From assembly GCA_015039315.1 (NCBI GenBank), contig WIDE01000097.1, forward strand, positions 20,392 to 84,391: a stretch of DNA of 64,000 nt, written 5' to 3'. The position numbers and the translations under genes were made by a program. The notes below the pieces were generated by a model that had not been told where the DNA came from, searched no databases, and was given only the letters and a program-made list of their open reading frames with translations. The DNA is from Clavulina sp. PMI_390 (Eukaryota > Basidiomycota > Agaricomycetes > Cantharellales > Hydnaceae). Shown one piece after another: positions 37,318 to 49,433 of the stretch (position 1 is its first letter; every line of letters begins with the position of its first letter).

Positions 37318-37968
37318 GTTGGCTCGAGATGCTGAGGGAGGTACGATGTGGCAGAAGAGGTGGGTGTTTGGACGGAGGAGTTGAAGAAGATCAGAACGAT
37401 GGCCGGGCAGTGGGCGGAGCTGTGGAGGAGCCATCACTTAGATACGCATCCGCGATCACTGACGTTACCATGTTATGCCCGGATTCAGGTTAGTTCAGGT
37501 AGTGGAATGAGATGAGAGACGTTATTCTCGTCTGATGGGCTTTTGGACTAAGTCTGATGGGTGAGGGCTTCCTCCATTTACAACATTTCTGCCTATTGGT
37601 CTATTTGCAGATTGTATGAGTACATCTCAGGGCATATTATAGCAAAATGAAGCAAGTTCTGGGCCAAGCGGAGCAGTACAGCGGTCGGTTGTCCTATCGA
37701 TTCCCTAGCTCTGGTCATCAACGCTGGGTTCATTCCGCCATCATTGATCGACAATCGTATTAGATCAAAAGGATTGTGCGCCTGAGTGAGATAGCCTTCA
37801 ATGCAGTAATTTCACCTATGGATAGAATCCAACTCGAGCGGGGCATTTCCATAGAGGGATTCAGGTGAGATCTGCGGGCAACCACAATCCGTTGTAGCAA
37901 CGGATGACGTTCTGTTTACGTCGAAGGGGACATGTAAATATATGTGACAACACGGACCCACAACCAAC
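37318..37968. promoter_or_regulatory. Divergent intergenic region
   Basis: 651 bp between the start codons of hydrolase-fold protein 2 (minus) and the glycosyltransferase-like gene (plus). No gene or recognised motif seen. Confidence 0.4.
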
Positions 37969-40466
37969 ATGGATCGTTCAACAGAACCTTTACGCATCGC
38001 GTACTACGTGAGCGGTCACGGTAATACCTTCGAATACATTCATAATCGCTAGCGGTGTATCTAAATCATCATGACGCTTGTGCAGGGTTTGGTCACGCAA
38101 CGCGAGTATCTGCTATTATAGAAGCAATTCTTGACCTCCAGGCTTCGATAGAGGTTACAATATGCTCGACCGCACCCTCTTATGTCTTCAACTGTCTTTC
38201 AAAAGGCGCGTACTATCGCTATGCGGAGGTTGATCCAGTGATTGTGCAGCCTGTTGCATACGCGGTCGATCGAAGAGCGAGTCTCGAGGTCCTTCGCTCG
38301 TTTCTCGAAACGCACGATGAAAAACTGGTGGAAGAAGCTCGCTGGATGTCTGAAAATCGTATCGGCTGTGTTTTCAGCGATGCTGTCTTTCTAGCTTGGT
38401 GCGCTATCGTGTCTCCATGGACGTCATCGGGAATAAACGGCTGAACGTAACGTGTTACAAAGTGCCGCCGCAAATCTAGCATGTATCCCAAGGTCCGTAT
38501 GATGCTCCACTGGGATGGTCTCATGGGATCCTAACCGTCGTCGACACTAGTGCAATGATCACCAATTTCACGTTAGTGATTCCAAGGCTAGCCCCTACCC
38601 CCTAGCCTCTAAAGGGTAGCCTCTATTTGTAGATTTGATTCAAACTGGTCGTGGCTCTCAAGTGATATTCCAAACGACACCCCTTGGGCGATCATCGAGA
38701 ACCATCTCGATCATCACCACCTGATGGAAGGAATTCCAGACGATCCTTCGGCCTACGATCCTCTCCGCGAATCCGATCTGGCGCCCCTCGTTGAGAAAAT
38801 GCGGCAAGACTACTCATGTGCCGATGCACTTTTTATTCTGCCTGGGGCTATACCATTTCCGTCGTTCTCTCTCGATACCCCACTCCCTGCTACTGGGTGG
38901 GTATCACACGATTCAAAGTCCTTCGAACCACCAATTATCAAAACCCTTCTCAACTATCGAGGGGCTCCCGACGCGCTATCACTTTATCCTGTGATACCAT
39001 ATCCTCCCTCCAAACATGTGGGGAAGAGGCGGAGACGAATCATCCCCGCTCCGCTGATCGTCCGGCATCCAACACCCTCAGCATTTACGCCATCAAAACG
39101 TGCAGAGCTACTGGACTCATGCAATGTACCAAAGCATCTCCAAGACCCCAATACAACAAATATATTGATCGTTAGTTTTGGAGGCCAAAAGTTCAAGCGG
39201 CCTAGCAGTGGCACAAATACACCATCCTCGTCCGTATCTAGAAATGGATCTCCCGAGGGGATTTCGGAAACGCAACCACCCAAAGCCACCCCTCCAATAC
39301 CATCTGATCTTCCCCCGCTAGAGATGCCTCTCGTCTCCAGCCCCTTGCGCCCAAAACAGGTACCTCACCCACGAGTCGCGTCTGCATCAGCCGCGCTTCC
39401 ACTTCCACTTCCCCGTCCCCATCCATACCGCTCTCAAACATACCTCAGCCCGACCCCATCCAAGACTAATATCGCCAGGCGGCCACGGCAGATGAGCGCA
39501 CCTCCTAAATTTATCACGCCAACGCATATTTTTGTCCCTGGTGCGCCCGGACCTGTGCGGAATCCTGCTTCGCCGATCGTCGGTGCAGGTTTCGGTGCAT
39601 CGAAGTCTCCAAGGACACCGAGAGTCTCACGAGCTGGCGATGGTTCGCGTTTCCCACCGACGTTGCCAGAGGAGTCTGAAAGCGACGGTGATGGTGCTAG
39701 CAACATCAAATCTTCTGTCCTGTTTTCAGCTACACGAGAACCTACTGTGAACAAACCCACCGAGTTGCCTGAGACTGCATCAGAAGGAGGGAAGGTAGCA
39801 TCAGAACCAGAACCGCGACTGCTCCCACCAGGCTGGATTGCTATCATCTGTGGTGGTTCTTCTTGGAACGAAGAAGAGCTGCTACCAGAAGACCTATTCA
39901 TCGCGCCGAGAGATATTTATATGCCAGACTTAATGGTCGTGGGCGACGTGCTTCTGGGCAAGTTGGGCTATGGAACCGTCAGTGAGGCCATTGATTCAGG
40001 GACGCCATTTTTGTTTGGTGAGTCCGTGTCCTTGCCAGTCTCCCGTGCTCTCCCTACTGAGGTCTTACGTATTTCTTTCTTCGCATGTCATGTAATGGTG
40101 CCATGTCAACAAGTCCCTCGCCCCGCAATATGTGAGGAGATGGGACTCAAGCTGTTGCTCGCTCAATCAGGTGTCGGACTTGAAATATCGCGCGAGAAAT
40201 ATGAATCGGGTGACTGGGCAGCGCTGGTCTCGGAGGCGTGGAAGATGGGAAAATCTTTGAAAGAAGATAGGAGGGCGTTGGGGGAGCTAGGAAGGGAGAG
40301 AAGAATGCAGGAAGTAAGGGCATTTTCTGAGAACCTGGTTGGATGGGTGAGGGAACAGCAAGGGGATAGGGTTCCAAACGGCCTAGAGGCGCCGCATAAA
40401 GGTATAGAGAATGGCGATATAGGGGTACTCGAGCAGAAGGTCCCTGGTATCAAGATCCATCCATGA
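37969..40466 (+). CDS. GT-B-fold glycosyltransferase-like protein related to the N-terminal half of L-arabinokinases, 717 aa
   Basis: Six exons: 37969-38020, 38086-38398, 38463-38492 (30 nt), 38551-38571 (21 nt), 38633-40017, 40114-40466. The N-terminus RIAYYVSGHGFGHATR (residues 9-24) is the signature of this group. FLACAAANLACIPSAMITNFT and FDSNWSWLSSDIPNDTPW appear only when the two tiny exons are included, which supports them. A Ser/Pro/Thr-rich segment (~327-525) is inserted between the halves. The C-terminal GT domain has KLGYGTVSEAIDSGTPFLF and VPRPAICEEMGL. No galactokinase-type kinase domain follows, unlike plant arabinokinase. The sugar donor and acceptor are unknown. No signal peptide is seen, so it is probably cytosolic. 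Confidence 0.82.
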
Positions 40467-41090
40467 TCAAACGTGCGTAACTCAGTGTCCGTGTCGAACC
40501 TGACTCATTTGGGATCGCATTTGCATCTTCCTAGAAGTACTGGTGATTGTGGCAACCTGAAACCCAATTTCGCCCGAAAATATAACCCCCAGTCCCTTCA
40601 CGATCTCTAGAACTGTTTTGAGCCTGCATCGCTGTGGTTTCATCTTGACAAGAATTCCTGTACAATTTCATATTTCATCGACTCCCGCCAATAGCTGTTG
40701 TTCATGTGAGACCCTTTCATTATATGGCGGACACTCAAGGACATTTCGATATGCAATGCATGTGACTGAAGCCTCTTGTACCACCAATGACATCGCTGCT
40801 AACTTTGTGAGATGCAAGTTGTGGTGGGTAGCAACATAGGTACTAGGCAGTCTACGGGCCGCAAATAGGGCTCCAGCTATAACATATCCCATAAATTTCA
40901 AAGGCCTTTATCATGATTGTTCTGCAAACTGCTGGATGGTGGTTGGGAGACGATCGAATGAATTCGGACCTTGTGGTTTCCCACGGTCTCCGGTCAACTT
41001 CATCCCCGGAGCGAACATTATCAGCATCTGAACTTTGGCTTCGCATCCCGCCGTTCACTTCCTTCTCTCTCCCTTGTACTACTGCTGGAG
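40467..41090 (+). promoter_or_regulatory. Intergenic, upstream of the carrier gene
   Basis: 624 bp holding the 3' flank of the glycosyltransferase-like gene and the promoter of the carrier gene. The last ~60 bases are CT-rich. No gene seen. Confidence 0.4.
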
Positions 41091-42501
41091 ATGGTCGCTG
41101 CATCCAAAGTCGCTGTACCACCGCCCACGGCACTAACACCGTTCGGCTATGCCCTCGCTGGCGCGTTGGGCGGAGTGTTCTCCAATGCGTAAGTCGTCAT
41201 CTAGATTCCCACAGTTTTCGCAACTCATAGGCTGTTTTCTTAGTGTTGTCTACCCCCTTGATACGTGCGTTGACTAGTTTTTGCTACTTGATCCATGCTG
41301 AGTTGGTGTTCTGGGTGGTAGCGTGAAGACACGGATCCAAGCCGGGTCCGGCAAGGGCAAGGCTAAGGATGCTAATGTTTCCGACCTCTTGTCTAAGATT
41401 CTGAAAGAGGAGGGTGTACTTGGATTCTACAAGGGCTTCGGTGCCAGCATGCTGAATACCTTCTCTATGCGTAAGTTTCCTTTCCTCATCGGATCGTTGT
41501 TTCGTCGCCTAAACAATCGTTTATTGCATCTTTCTTGTATATCACTTCTGCACAGAATACGCCTACTTCTTCTTCTACAGCTTGGTACGAACAACCTACA
41601 TCAAAGGAAAAACTGCACGTCTTCCCCCTGGATCAAAAGCACCCACTCTAGGCACGGCAGCAGAACTCGCCCTAGGGGCGCTCGCTGGAGGCCTCGCACA
41701 GATCTTCACCCTCCCTGTAGCTGTCATCGCCACCCGGCAACAAGTGTCGACCTCGAAGCCACTCACTGCAGAGGAGAAGGCTGCTGGCGTGCAGCGCGAG
41801 TCCAATGGGTTCTTCGAGGTGGCCCGGCAGATTATTGCGGAGAGTGGTGTCACAGGCTTGTGGCTTGGGATCAAGCCTGGTCTGGTCCTGACTGTGAACC
41901 CCGCGATCACTTATGGGATGTTCGAGCGCATCAAGAGCATTGTGCTCAGTGACGCAGCTGCGAACGCGAAGCTGTCGCCTGGGATCAGCTTTGTTCTTGG
42001 AGCACTGTCCAAGTCGCTCGCGACCGTGGTATGTGTTGATATCTGAAACTCCATGAGTACGGTGGATGTGTGGGACTCACGGATCTTCGTTCGTTTGATA
42101 CCATTAGGTGACATACCCTTACATTATGGCGAAAGTCAGGATACAAGCTCAAGGCTCGTCGAGCGCATCCGAAGACTGCCTTAGTGAGTTGGAGAAGGGC
42201 AAGGCGCCTGTAAAGAAGCCTGCCCGATACAATGGCGCGATCGACGTTTTGCAGAAGGTCTTCAAAGAGAAGGGTTTCACTGGATGGTACCAAGTAAGAT
42301 TCTCTCCTACTTCCGATCTTGCCAACTGTGGCTAAACTTTGACTACACTCGTCCACTTATCCGCGTCTTCCTCCTTGTTAGGGCATGAACGCTCAAATCA
42401 CCAAGGCCGTGCTCTCCCAAGCGCTGCTCTTCATGTCAAAGGAGCAGTTCGAGCGTTATGCTCTTACTATCATGATCGCATGGCATGGCGTGACTCATTA
42501 G
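41091..42501 (+). CDS. PMP47: Peroxisomal adenine-nucleotide carrier (PMP47/Ant1 type), 348 aa
   Basis: Six exons: 41091-41188, 41244-41264 (21 nt), 41322-41470, 41556-42028, 42108-42293, 42382-42501. Three tandem mitochondrial-carrier repeats are visible. Repeat 1 has FGYALAGALGGVFSNAVV then YPLDTVKTRIQAG, with the canonical P-x-D/E-x-x-K/R split by the 21-nt exon. Repeat 2 has ALAGGLAQIFTLPVAVIATR. Repeat 3 has LGALSKSLATVVTYPYIMAK then VRIQ. The non-acidic signatures in repeats 2 and 3 are characteristic of the peroxisomal PMP47/Ant1 branch. That branch imports ATP in exchange for AMP to activate fatty acids for beta-oxidation. Length fits the family. Confidence 0.9.
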
Positions 42502-43278
42502 GTCCCGCCCTCCCACTTGTGATTTTCTCTATTCTTTCTTCCCGTCTCACGTCATTCGAGGCGGGAATTGTAATATCGCTCGACGCTCCATTTGTCGAGC
42601 TAGATGCGCAACCTACTGTATGTTATGGTGCACTACAACCTTCCTTGTTTCCCTTCCATTCATCCGTCAATGATCAACAAATTGCACTGGACATTTATGT
42701 ATCTGTGATTCCTGAACTTTTTCATTTGAACTTTGCGGACGAATGAGTCTCAGAACACTGCCTATGGAAAGATCATTCTCTTGACCAGCATTTTCGCTCT
42801 CATTCAATCCATACCGTCACTGATGAGAGCCTACCTGACACAATGATAGGGTACAGTCCAGGTCTCATGCCTTACTAAGCGTACAGTTGACGAGAAGCAT
42901 GTCACAATCGTTCATTTGAAATGGTGAATAAGGTTCAAAAAGGCTATCGTAGAATGTCTCAGATGGTCGAACGCCGGTATCGTTGGTGGGACGAGACGCG
43001 GGGAAAGAAATTAGAGCGGCAACAACGGAACCAGGAGTCATTGGCCAGGCGTCACAAGCACACGAAGCAGACATCATCACATTAGGAAGTATCAAACCAA
43101 GAGTGCGACAGCTGAGGGAATAATGATACATTATGAATACACATATGTATACCAGACGAAAACACCAAGAATCTGAATGTGAAGGTTGATGATGTAAGTC
43201 GTACAGCAAGGAGACAGTCTCAGACAGATGAAGAAAGACGACACATACAGATGGGAAAAACCAACGTCTCGTACGCTT
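42502..43278. other. Intergenic between convergent genes
   Basis: 3' flanks of the carrier gene (plus) and the Pro/Gly-rich gene (minus). Short frames here lack coding character. Confidence 0.45.
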
Positions 43279-44101
43279 CTATGTCCGGTACATTCCTTGG
43301 GGTCCGTTTGCGCGTGTCGCCCGTCGTGGGTTGCGTTCTGGGGGTATATAAACGTCTTGAGGGTATCCTTGCATATTAGGTGGAGATATCCCATGCATTT
43401 GCTGGGGCGGTCCGCCGTGCATGTGAGACATCCCATTTTGCGGCGGGTATGCCCCAGGTGGGAACTGTCCTGGTTGCGGAGGATAGCCAGGATAACCAGG
43501 TCCACCAGGCATACCGCCCATCCCGCCTTGACCAGGGTAGCCTTGGGGTGGCATGTGCATGCCTGGATTACGCATTTGATCCGGCATCATGTTAATATGT
43601 TGAGGGGGAGGTTGAGAAGAGGGTTCGGGAGCTGGTGGAGGAGGTTCTGATTTGTCCTTGTGCACTTCCATAAGCGGCGTGAAATTGTAATAGATGTCGG
43701 AGCCTCGGTCAACCATAAATCTATGTGGGCAATAGAGCTTAAAAGTTATATCAGCATGAAGCATTACATTTACTCACTGTTGCGAGGTGACATCCCATTG
43801 TGGGCCTCGTTGGGCGCGAGCAGTGAGCAGAAGACTGTTCCAGTCGGACGAGCTTTCCTATATATGCGGGGGAGCGATGAACACATATTCGATAGCATGA
43901 TGAGTTTTGGATTACCATTTCATCATCGAATGCCTTGGGTTGAGCAGCCTTGGCTGGAGGCAGTACGAGTTTCTTCCCCTTCTTCTTTGCAAGCAGTCTA
44001 GCCATTCTTAGAACTTTTGGAGACGGCAGAGGAGCAGCACCATGTCTTGGTGCTAGGATGACTATATCTTGCCGTTTAGACGATGCTACAGTCGTCTTCA
44101 T
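43279..44101 (-). CDS. Small Pro/Gly/Met-rich protein of unknown function, 235 aa
   Basis: Three exons: 44101-43916, 43857-43778, 43720-43279. The N-terminal part is basic (LLAKKKGKKLVLPPAKAAQ). A short conserved-looking block follows (DWNSLLLTARAQRGPQWDV, DRGSDIYYNFTPLMEVHKDK). The C-terminal ~100 residues are low complexity with GYPGQGGMGGMPGGPGYPG-type repeats and Met/His/Pro runs, as in many RNA-associated proteins. No domain recognised. The ATG chosen is the first one downstream of the 86-bp divergent promoter; an in-frame GTG upstream was ignored. Confidence 0.75.
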
Positions 44102-44187
44102 GTTGACTTTGGAGGCGATGTTTGGACCGACGATGGTCACGTGAGCTCATCAATCGCGTGACAACAACCTCCAACAGCGACGAAGTC
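44102..44187. promoter_or_regulatory. 86-bp bidirectional promoter
   Basis: Only 86 bp separate the start codons of the Pro/Gly-rich gene (minus) and SNU66 (plus), so the two genes must share core promoter sequence and their 5' UTRs are very short or overlap. Confidence 0.6.
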
Positions 44188-47100
44188 ATGGAATCCTCTC
44201 TCTCTCTTGAGGAAACGAACAAGATCCGTATCAGCCTGGGTTTGAAGCCCTTGGTTGACGACGGAGCCCCTGCCGACGTGACAGAGAAGACCGCTGAGGA
44301 CAATTTCGCGGATGTGCGCGAGAAGGAGAGAGCGGCCAAACGCACAAGGTTCGTCACTTCTCTGTACATTGGTGCATACTCACTAACTACGAAGCATTCC
44401 ATGGTGTTATATAGTGAACTAAAAGCGAAACTTGATAAGTGAGTACCTTCGTTTGACTGCAGTCTTTGGAGGAGCATGAACCCATCGTATCTCTCCCCAA
44501 CTCTACACAGATGAAGATCCCATTCTGACTTATGGAACCCACCTTGCACTTCTATTAATGCAGGAAAAAGAATCAACGCGAGTTGAATCGCAGACTCGTC
44601 GGTACTACCCTTGGGGACGAGGATGGTGGGGACGATGCGCGCAATTGGGTGAAGCGAAGTAAGAAGAAGGAAAAGGAACTTGCCAAGAAACGTCAGCAAG
44701 ATTTGGACAACATGGACCAAATGCATCTCGCTGAGTACTCCGAAAGTATGTCTTAACGATAACTTGGTGACGGAAGAACAACTCACCAACCGTTTCCTAT
44801 CTGCTTAGAGGACCTTGCTGGACTGAAGGTCAGCCACGACTTGAGTGTCCTTGAGGATGGCGAGAACCGGATACTCACACTCAAAGATAGTCGGATCCTC
44901 GATAACGAAGGTTTGTACGTACCCGCTTTATTTCGTTGTTGCATCGCTCACATCATCTTCGTAGAGGACGAGCTACAAAACGTCGACATGGCCGAAGTTG
45001 AGAGAGACAAACGACGTAACGAGCTCAAGAAAGCGCGAAAAGACTACACGGGCTTCGACGATGACGAGTTTGGACCCAACGCTGTCGCTGGAGTAAGGAG
45101 AGGAGTGTTGATGAAATATGACGAAGATATTGATGGACCTACTGAATCGGTATCTCCACATCTCCTCCTGCCGCTTTCGGCCCTTACACGTATGCTTCTT
45201 CCCCCTAGAATTTCAGATTGGGAGCACCTGCGCCGAAGTCTGCCGCTGCGCTTGCGGAAGAGGTTAGGGCAGCCGAGATGGTGAACAAGACGCTGCTGAC
45301 GATTGATTACGCTAGTGCGTATGCATATGCCTCTTCAGAACGCGCAAATAGGTGATCAAGCTGACTAACGCTTTTATTAATCTAGAAAACCAAGAATCAA
45401 GCGATTACCTGCAAGAGGGCGATGTGGGTTTCAAGAAGCCTAAGGTTTGGAAGTTCATAGCGATTTGGCGCGTTTCCCTCAGCTTACCTTGGCTTACCTT
45501 GGTTTTTCCAGACCAAAAAGAAGCGATCTACCAGAAAGCACGAACCTGAGCTCGTCGATGCCTCGTCAGCACCAGCTGCTCCCTCATCCTCAATGGACGT
45601 TGACGAGAAGCCCGTCATTCCAAACATGGACTCCAACTTTGTTGATGACGACGATCTCCAGAGCGTGCTGGCCATGGCACGGCGACGGAAGCTGAAGAAG
45701 CCGAAGGTCGCTACCGCAGACGAAATTGCCGCTAAAAGTACGTACCCCACACGACTCCGCATCATCTGGTGAGGTCTAGCGGCTCACTTCTTCCTGTAAT
45801 TCAGTTGCTCAAGATCGGCAGGCCGAAGCTGAAGCAGAGGCGTCTGCTCCCGCAGTTTCCTCCGAGGCCAAGCCTGGGGTACTCGAGTTCGACGACACCT
45901 CTGAATTTGTTCGCTCCATCACATACGATCCCACTGCCGCGGTTAAGAAGGAGCCCATTGTCGTCACTATCAACACCAAACCCACTGCTGACGATGATTC
46001 TGATGACGAGATGCAAGATGGTGATCAGGCTCTCCGTGAGATGGACGCTGGTGTCCGCGTTAAAGAAGAAGAGGAAGATTCGGATCTCGAGATGGGCGAG
46101 GAGGCAACTGAGGCTATGCTTAGCGCAATAGAGGATGCTATCAAGCAGTCAGAAGCTGCGAACGGCGGCGATGTGAAGCCAAAGGTTGATGAGGCAGCAG
46201 AGGTTTGTTCAAAATTCTCCTATAGGTTGACCAGTTGCTCATTTGATTCTTTATTTTAGATCGGTACCTCGAGCCAACAAACTGTTGGGCGAGGAATGGC
46301 AGCTGCGCTCAATATTCTCCGCCAGCAGGGTCTTCTCCAAGGCGCCTCTGCCGAGGTTCGAGACCGTGAGCAGACGCAAAAGGACAAAGACACTTGGCTC
46401 GCCGATTATCGCCACCGACAAGCGCAACGTGAACTTGACCGATTACGCTCCAAGGGCGGTCAGTCGAAAGACCAAGTCCAGCGTGAGTGGGAGAACAAGC
46501 AGCGCGAACAGGCTGAGGCGCGTGATACCATGGAGCTCTTCGCCAATTACCGGCCCGATGTAGAGATCAAATATCATGATGAGGACGGACGGGTGCTGAC
46601 GACGAAGGAGGCGTGGAAAGCGTTGAGCCACAAGTTCCACGGCAAGGGCAGCGGGAGGGCCAAGTTGGAGAAAAGGTTGAAGAAGATCGAGGAGGAGAGG
46701 AAACGCGAGGCGATGGGTAGCGGAGACACGCCGCTGTCGATGCAAGCTGCCTTCCAGATTCGCCAGGAGAGGGCAGGGCAGGCACACATGATCCTTTCGG
46801 TAGGGAATCGTGGGTACGTATCCGCCATTTCTGACATTTTCGTGGGCTGTTGGTCGCATCATTTCACTTACTGACGCTTCAACATTGTCATTTCTCTTCC
46901 CTTCTAGTGCTGTCCCTCAAGCGACGGAATTCCTCGATGCCCCGATCACCAAGAAAGATAAGGGAAAGAACAAGAAGAAAGATGTCACGAAGAAAGAAGC
47001 CGTCTCGGACATCACTGGCTTCACCGCCAATTCACTTCCTATTCTTGGCGCCGATACCATCATCCCCTCTCGACCTTCCCCTTATCCCTCTGGCGCTTCT

Positions 47101-47337
47101 GGTGCTGTCATTTCAGGAGAGCCCACTGCTGCATCGAGCCCAGCACCCATGCGCTCTGGCTTCACTCGTATTGGGAGTACTACGGCGGGCGATGCCAGTG
47201 CACCGGGTTCAGGTTCCGGGACCCCTGTGCTGGCTGAGGAGAGGAGTAAAATCCAAATTGGTTTCGCGCCCATGAGTGCAGCGAAAAGGAAGGCGGTAGA
47301 TCAGCCGTTGGGATCGCCTCCGCCAAAGAGGCGATAA
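44188..47337 (+). CDS. SNU66: Snu66/SART1-family U4/U6.U5 tri-snRNP protein, 808 aa
   Basis: Eleven exons: 44188-44348, 44415-44438 (24 nt), 44564-44745, 44809-44910, 44965-45149, 45209-45314, 45386-45444, 45512-45737, 45805-46202, 46260-46813, 46908-47337. The start SLEETNKIRISLGLKPL is typical. Family blocks follow: NWVKRSKKKEKELAKK, LSVLEDGENRILTLKDSRIL, KKARKDYTGFDDDEF, LEFDDTSEFVRSI, GMAAALNILRQQGLL, and the C-terminal KIQIGFAPMS before a basic tail. SART1/Snu66 joins the U5 and U4/U6 snRNPs before spliceosome activation and acts in the nucleus. Acidic stretches (~430-520) and long charged helices match the family, and the length fits. All phases agree. Confidence 0.93.
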
Positions 47338-47547
47338 TCTTACTATGCTTTGGGATCTTGAAATTTGTGTTATTGTACCAACTTGGACTAATACTCTCCT
47401 TACTCTCCTACTTATATCATCGACTGCATATTATCACACGTGAGCCAAGGCACAGCTATGAGCGATCGCACGTTGTCCAACCATGGTCAAGTAAGTGGTT
47501 ATGCGATTACGAGTTGAGGGTATCATGTAGAAACATAGAAGCTGAAT

Positions 47548-48371
47548 CTATGGATTCGCTCGTGCTGGAAGTGGTGGAGGGCTTGTAATCGTCGCTGGAC
47601 TTTCTACCTCTTCTCCGTGATGAGCATGCTCATCGGTGCTCATGTAACGTCCTCTTGTCGATTCCGTCGTCGCATCTGACTCGGCGAGCGAAGCCCTTTC
47701 AGGGTCAGTCGTGGTGGCTTTGAACCCTAACTCATCAACGTCCAACTGCTTCGCATCAGGGTCATAACCCTCCTTAGCACCTAATGTCGAGCCCGACCCT
47801 TCTCCAGCGCTCGACAGGGGCGGAGGAACACGTCGCGTCGACATGGAAGAGAATCTACCCTTCTTGGGCATCGTTGATCCAGATGCTGCGGAGCTCGTAG
47901 ATCCAGATCGTTTAGGCATGAACGAGCTCAGCGAGCGTGCCGTTCGCTTCTTTCCAAGGCTGAGCGCCTCCAGACCTTCCCTGAATTCTTCCGTGCCCTT
48001 CTTGGCGACATCAACCCCACGCTCCCCGGAAGCTGAGAGAGGGGTGGAGTCTTTCCGTCCAGCGAGTTTTTCTCCTGCTGCGTCCACGAAGGCATTGATA
48101 TGACCTCTGACAAAGATGGAATCAGAATAGGTTAAGGTTTAATTAAAACTAATGGGGTGTACCTTACGGCCTCTCCAGAGCCATGGAGGATTTTAAGCAC
48201 GCCTCTGAAAGTCGGAGGATGAGCCCAGAGGGTGTGACGTCATTTTGGGTTGTGTGCCCGTTTGCGGGGAAAGATTATATGGCCAACATCAGAAAATTAG
48301 GCGAGAACTCTGGTAGAGTAGACTCACGTCACTGCTTGAGTGGCGACGTTTGGATTCGGGTCACTTGACAT
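47548..48371 (-). CDS. Small protein with GEAVRGxIN core and disordered tail, 214 aa
   Basis: Three exons: 48371-48328, 48204-48163, 48106-47548. The first ~50 residues (TQAVTGVLKILHGSGEAVRG then HINAFVDAAGEKLAGR) resemble the start of the neighbouring gene at 48903-49433, with introns at the same codons. The remaining ~165 residues are Ser/Thr/Lys-rich and acidic toward the end, probably disordered. No known domain. The shared core may form one amphipathic helix. No signal peptide. Confidence 0.72.
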
Positions 48372-48902
48372 GGTGTGGGGTAGTGGAGTCAGAGAGGGGG
48401 AAGGTTGTTTTGGTCCAAAAGCAACTTGACATCCAAAAAAAATAGTTGATGGGATGTCATTGGATTAGTGAGACTACATTTTCACCTGAATTTCGTGGCG
48501 TTTGCGTTAGAAAAATCTTACATTGATAAAAGCCGAGGTCAAGTTGAGCGTTTTTGGTCGACGTCGGAGGCCAAGTGAGCCAAACATGTGGGGCCAATTA
48601 CTTCCCACGTGAATCTCGCCATCTCCGCCCACCTCTAATGATCAAGTCTAGCTACTGTAAGGGGGCTAGCGCCCAGGTTACCTATTCAAGGATACTCAAT
48701 CAAATACGCGCTACCAATATTTGCTCAATCAGAAGAGCACAAAGCTTCTCAAGAACATCCAAAACAGCCCTCTTGAATACGATTCATCGATTATCACGGC
48801 ACCAAGGCAGCACTAGAATGTTTGTATATTACGCTATTGTTATTTCGATTACGCAATACTATGAGCGGGTGCACGCCCCACAAGCTAATCACGATAAGGA
48901 CC
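48372..48902. other. Intergenic between the paired small genes
   Basis: Promoter of the gene starting at 48371 and 3' flank of the gene ending at 48903. One plus-strand frame (48554-48928) looks spurious. Confidence 0.4.
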
Positions 48903-49433
48903 TCAAGCCTGGCCACGAGTGGTCATAGGAGGAGGTGCGCCAGTACCTGTCGTAGCGGTGTTCGTCTTCAAACCTGCTTGTGCGGATTGGGTCGGCGGCG
49001 CAGCGGTGGTGGTTCTTGTTGCGGTTGTGTCTGACACGGAGCCCCCTTGCAGTTGGGACATGCCCTGCATGACTTCCGCTTCCCCTCGCTTGGCGACGCT
49101 GGCGTTGTGTAGCCCAGTGGAAGTAGTGGGAGCCGTGTTGGTGGAAGGAGATGGATTGGCGGGGTCACTGTTCACCGCACGCTCACCAGCGGTGTCGGCG
49201 AAGGAGTTGATATTGCCACTACGGTAGGCACCATATCACAAATTAACTAGGAGAGTACAGGGGTGGAGGTGGGAAAGCATTTGACTCACCGGATGGCTTC
49301 ACCTGCACCATGAACAGTCTTTACTGCTCCGCTATTGTCCTCCCAAGATCAGCAGGGTACTGCCTTGGGTGTGAGTTCTGACTGACCTGACAGCATTGGC
49401 CGCCCTATTTGCCGCATTAGATCCTTGGGACAT
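48903..49433 (-). CDS. Small protein with GEAIRGxIN core, paralogue, 134 aa
   Basis: Three exons: 49433-49387, 49331-49290, 49218-48903. The first ~45 residues (GAVKTVHGAGEAIRG then NINSFADTAGE) share the core and both intron positions with the gene at 47548-48371. The second exon is 42 nt in both. The tail is Thr/Ala/Pro/Gln-rich with AKRGEAEVMQGMSQLQ, and is unrelated to the neighbour's tail. Function unknown. Confidence 0.72.
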
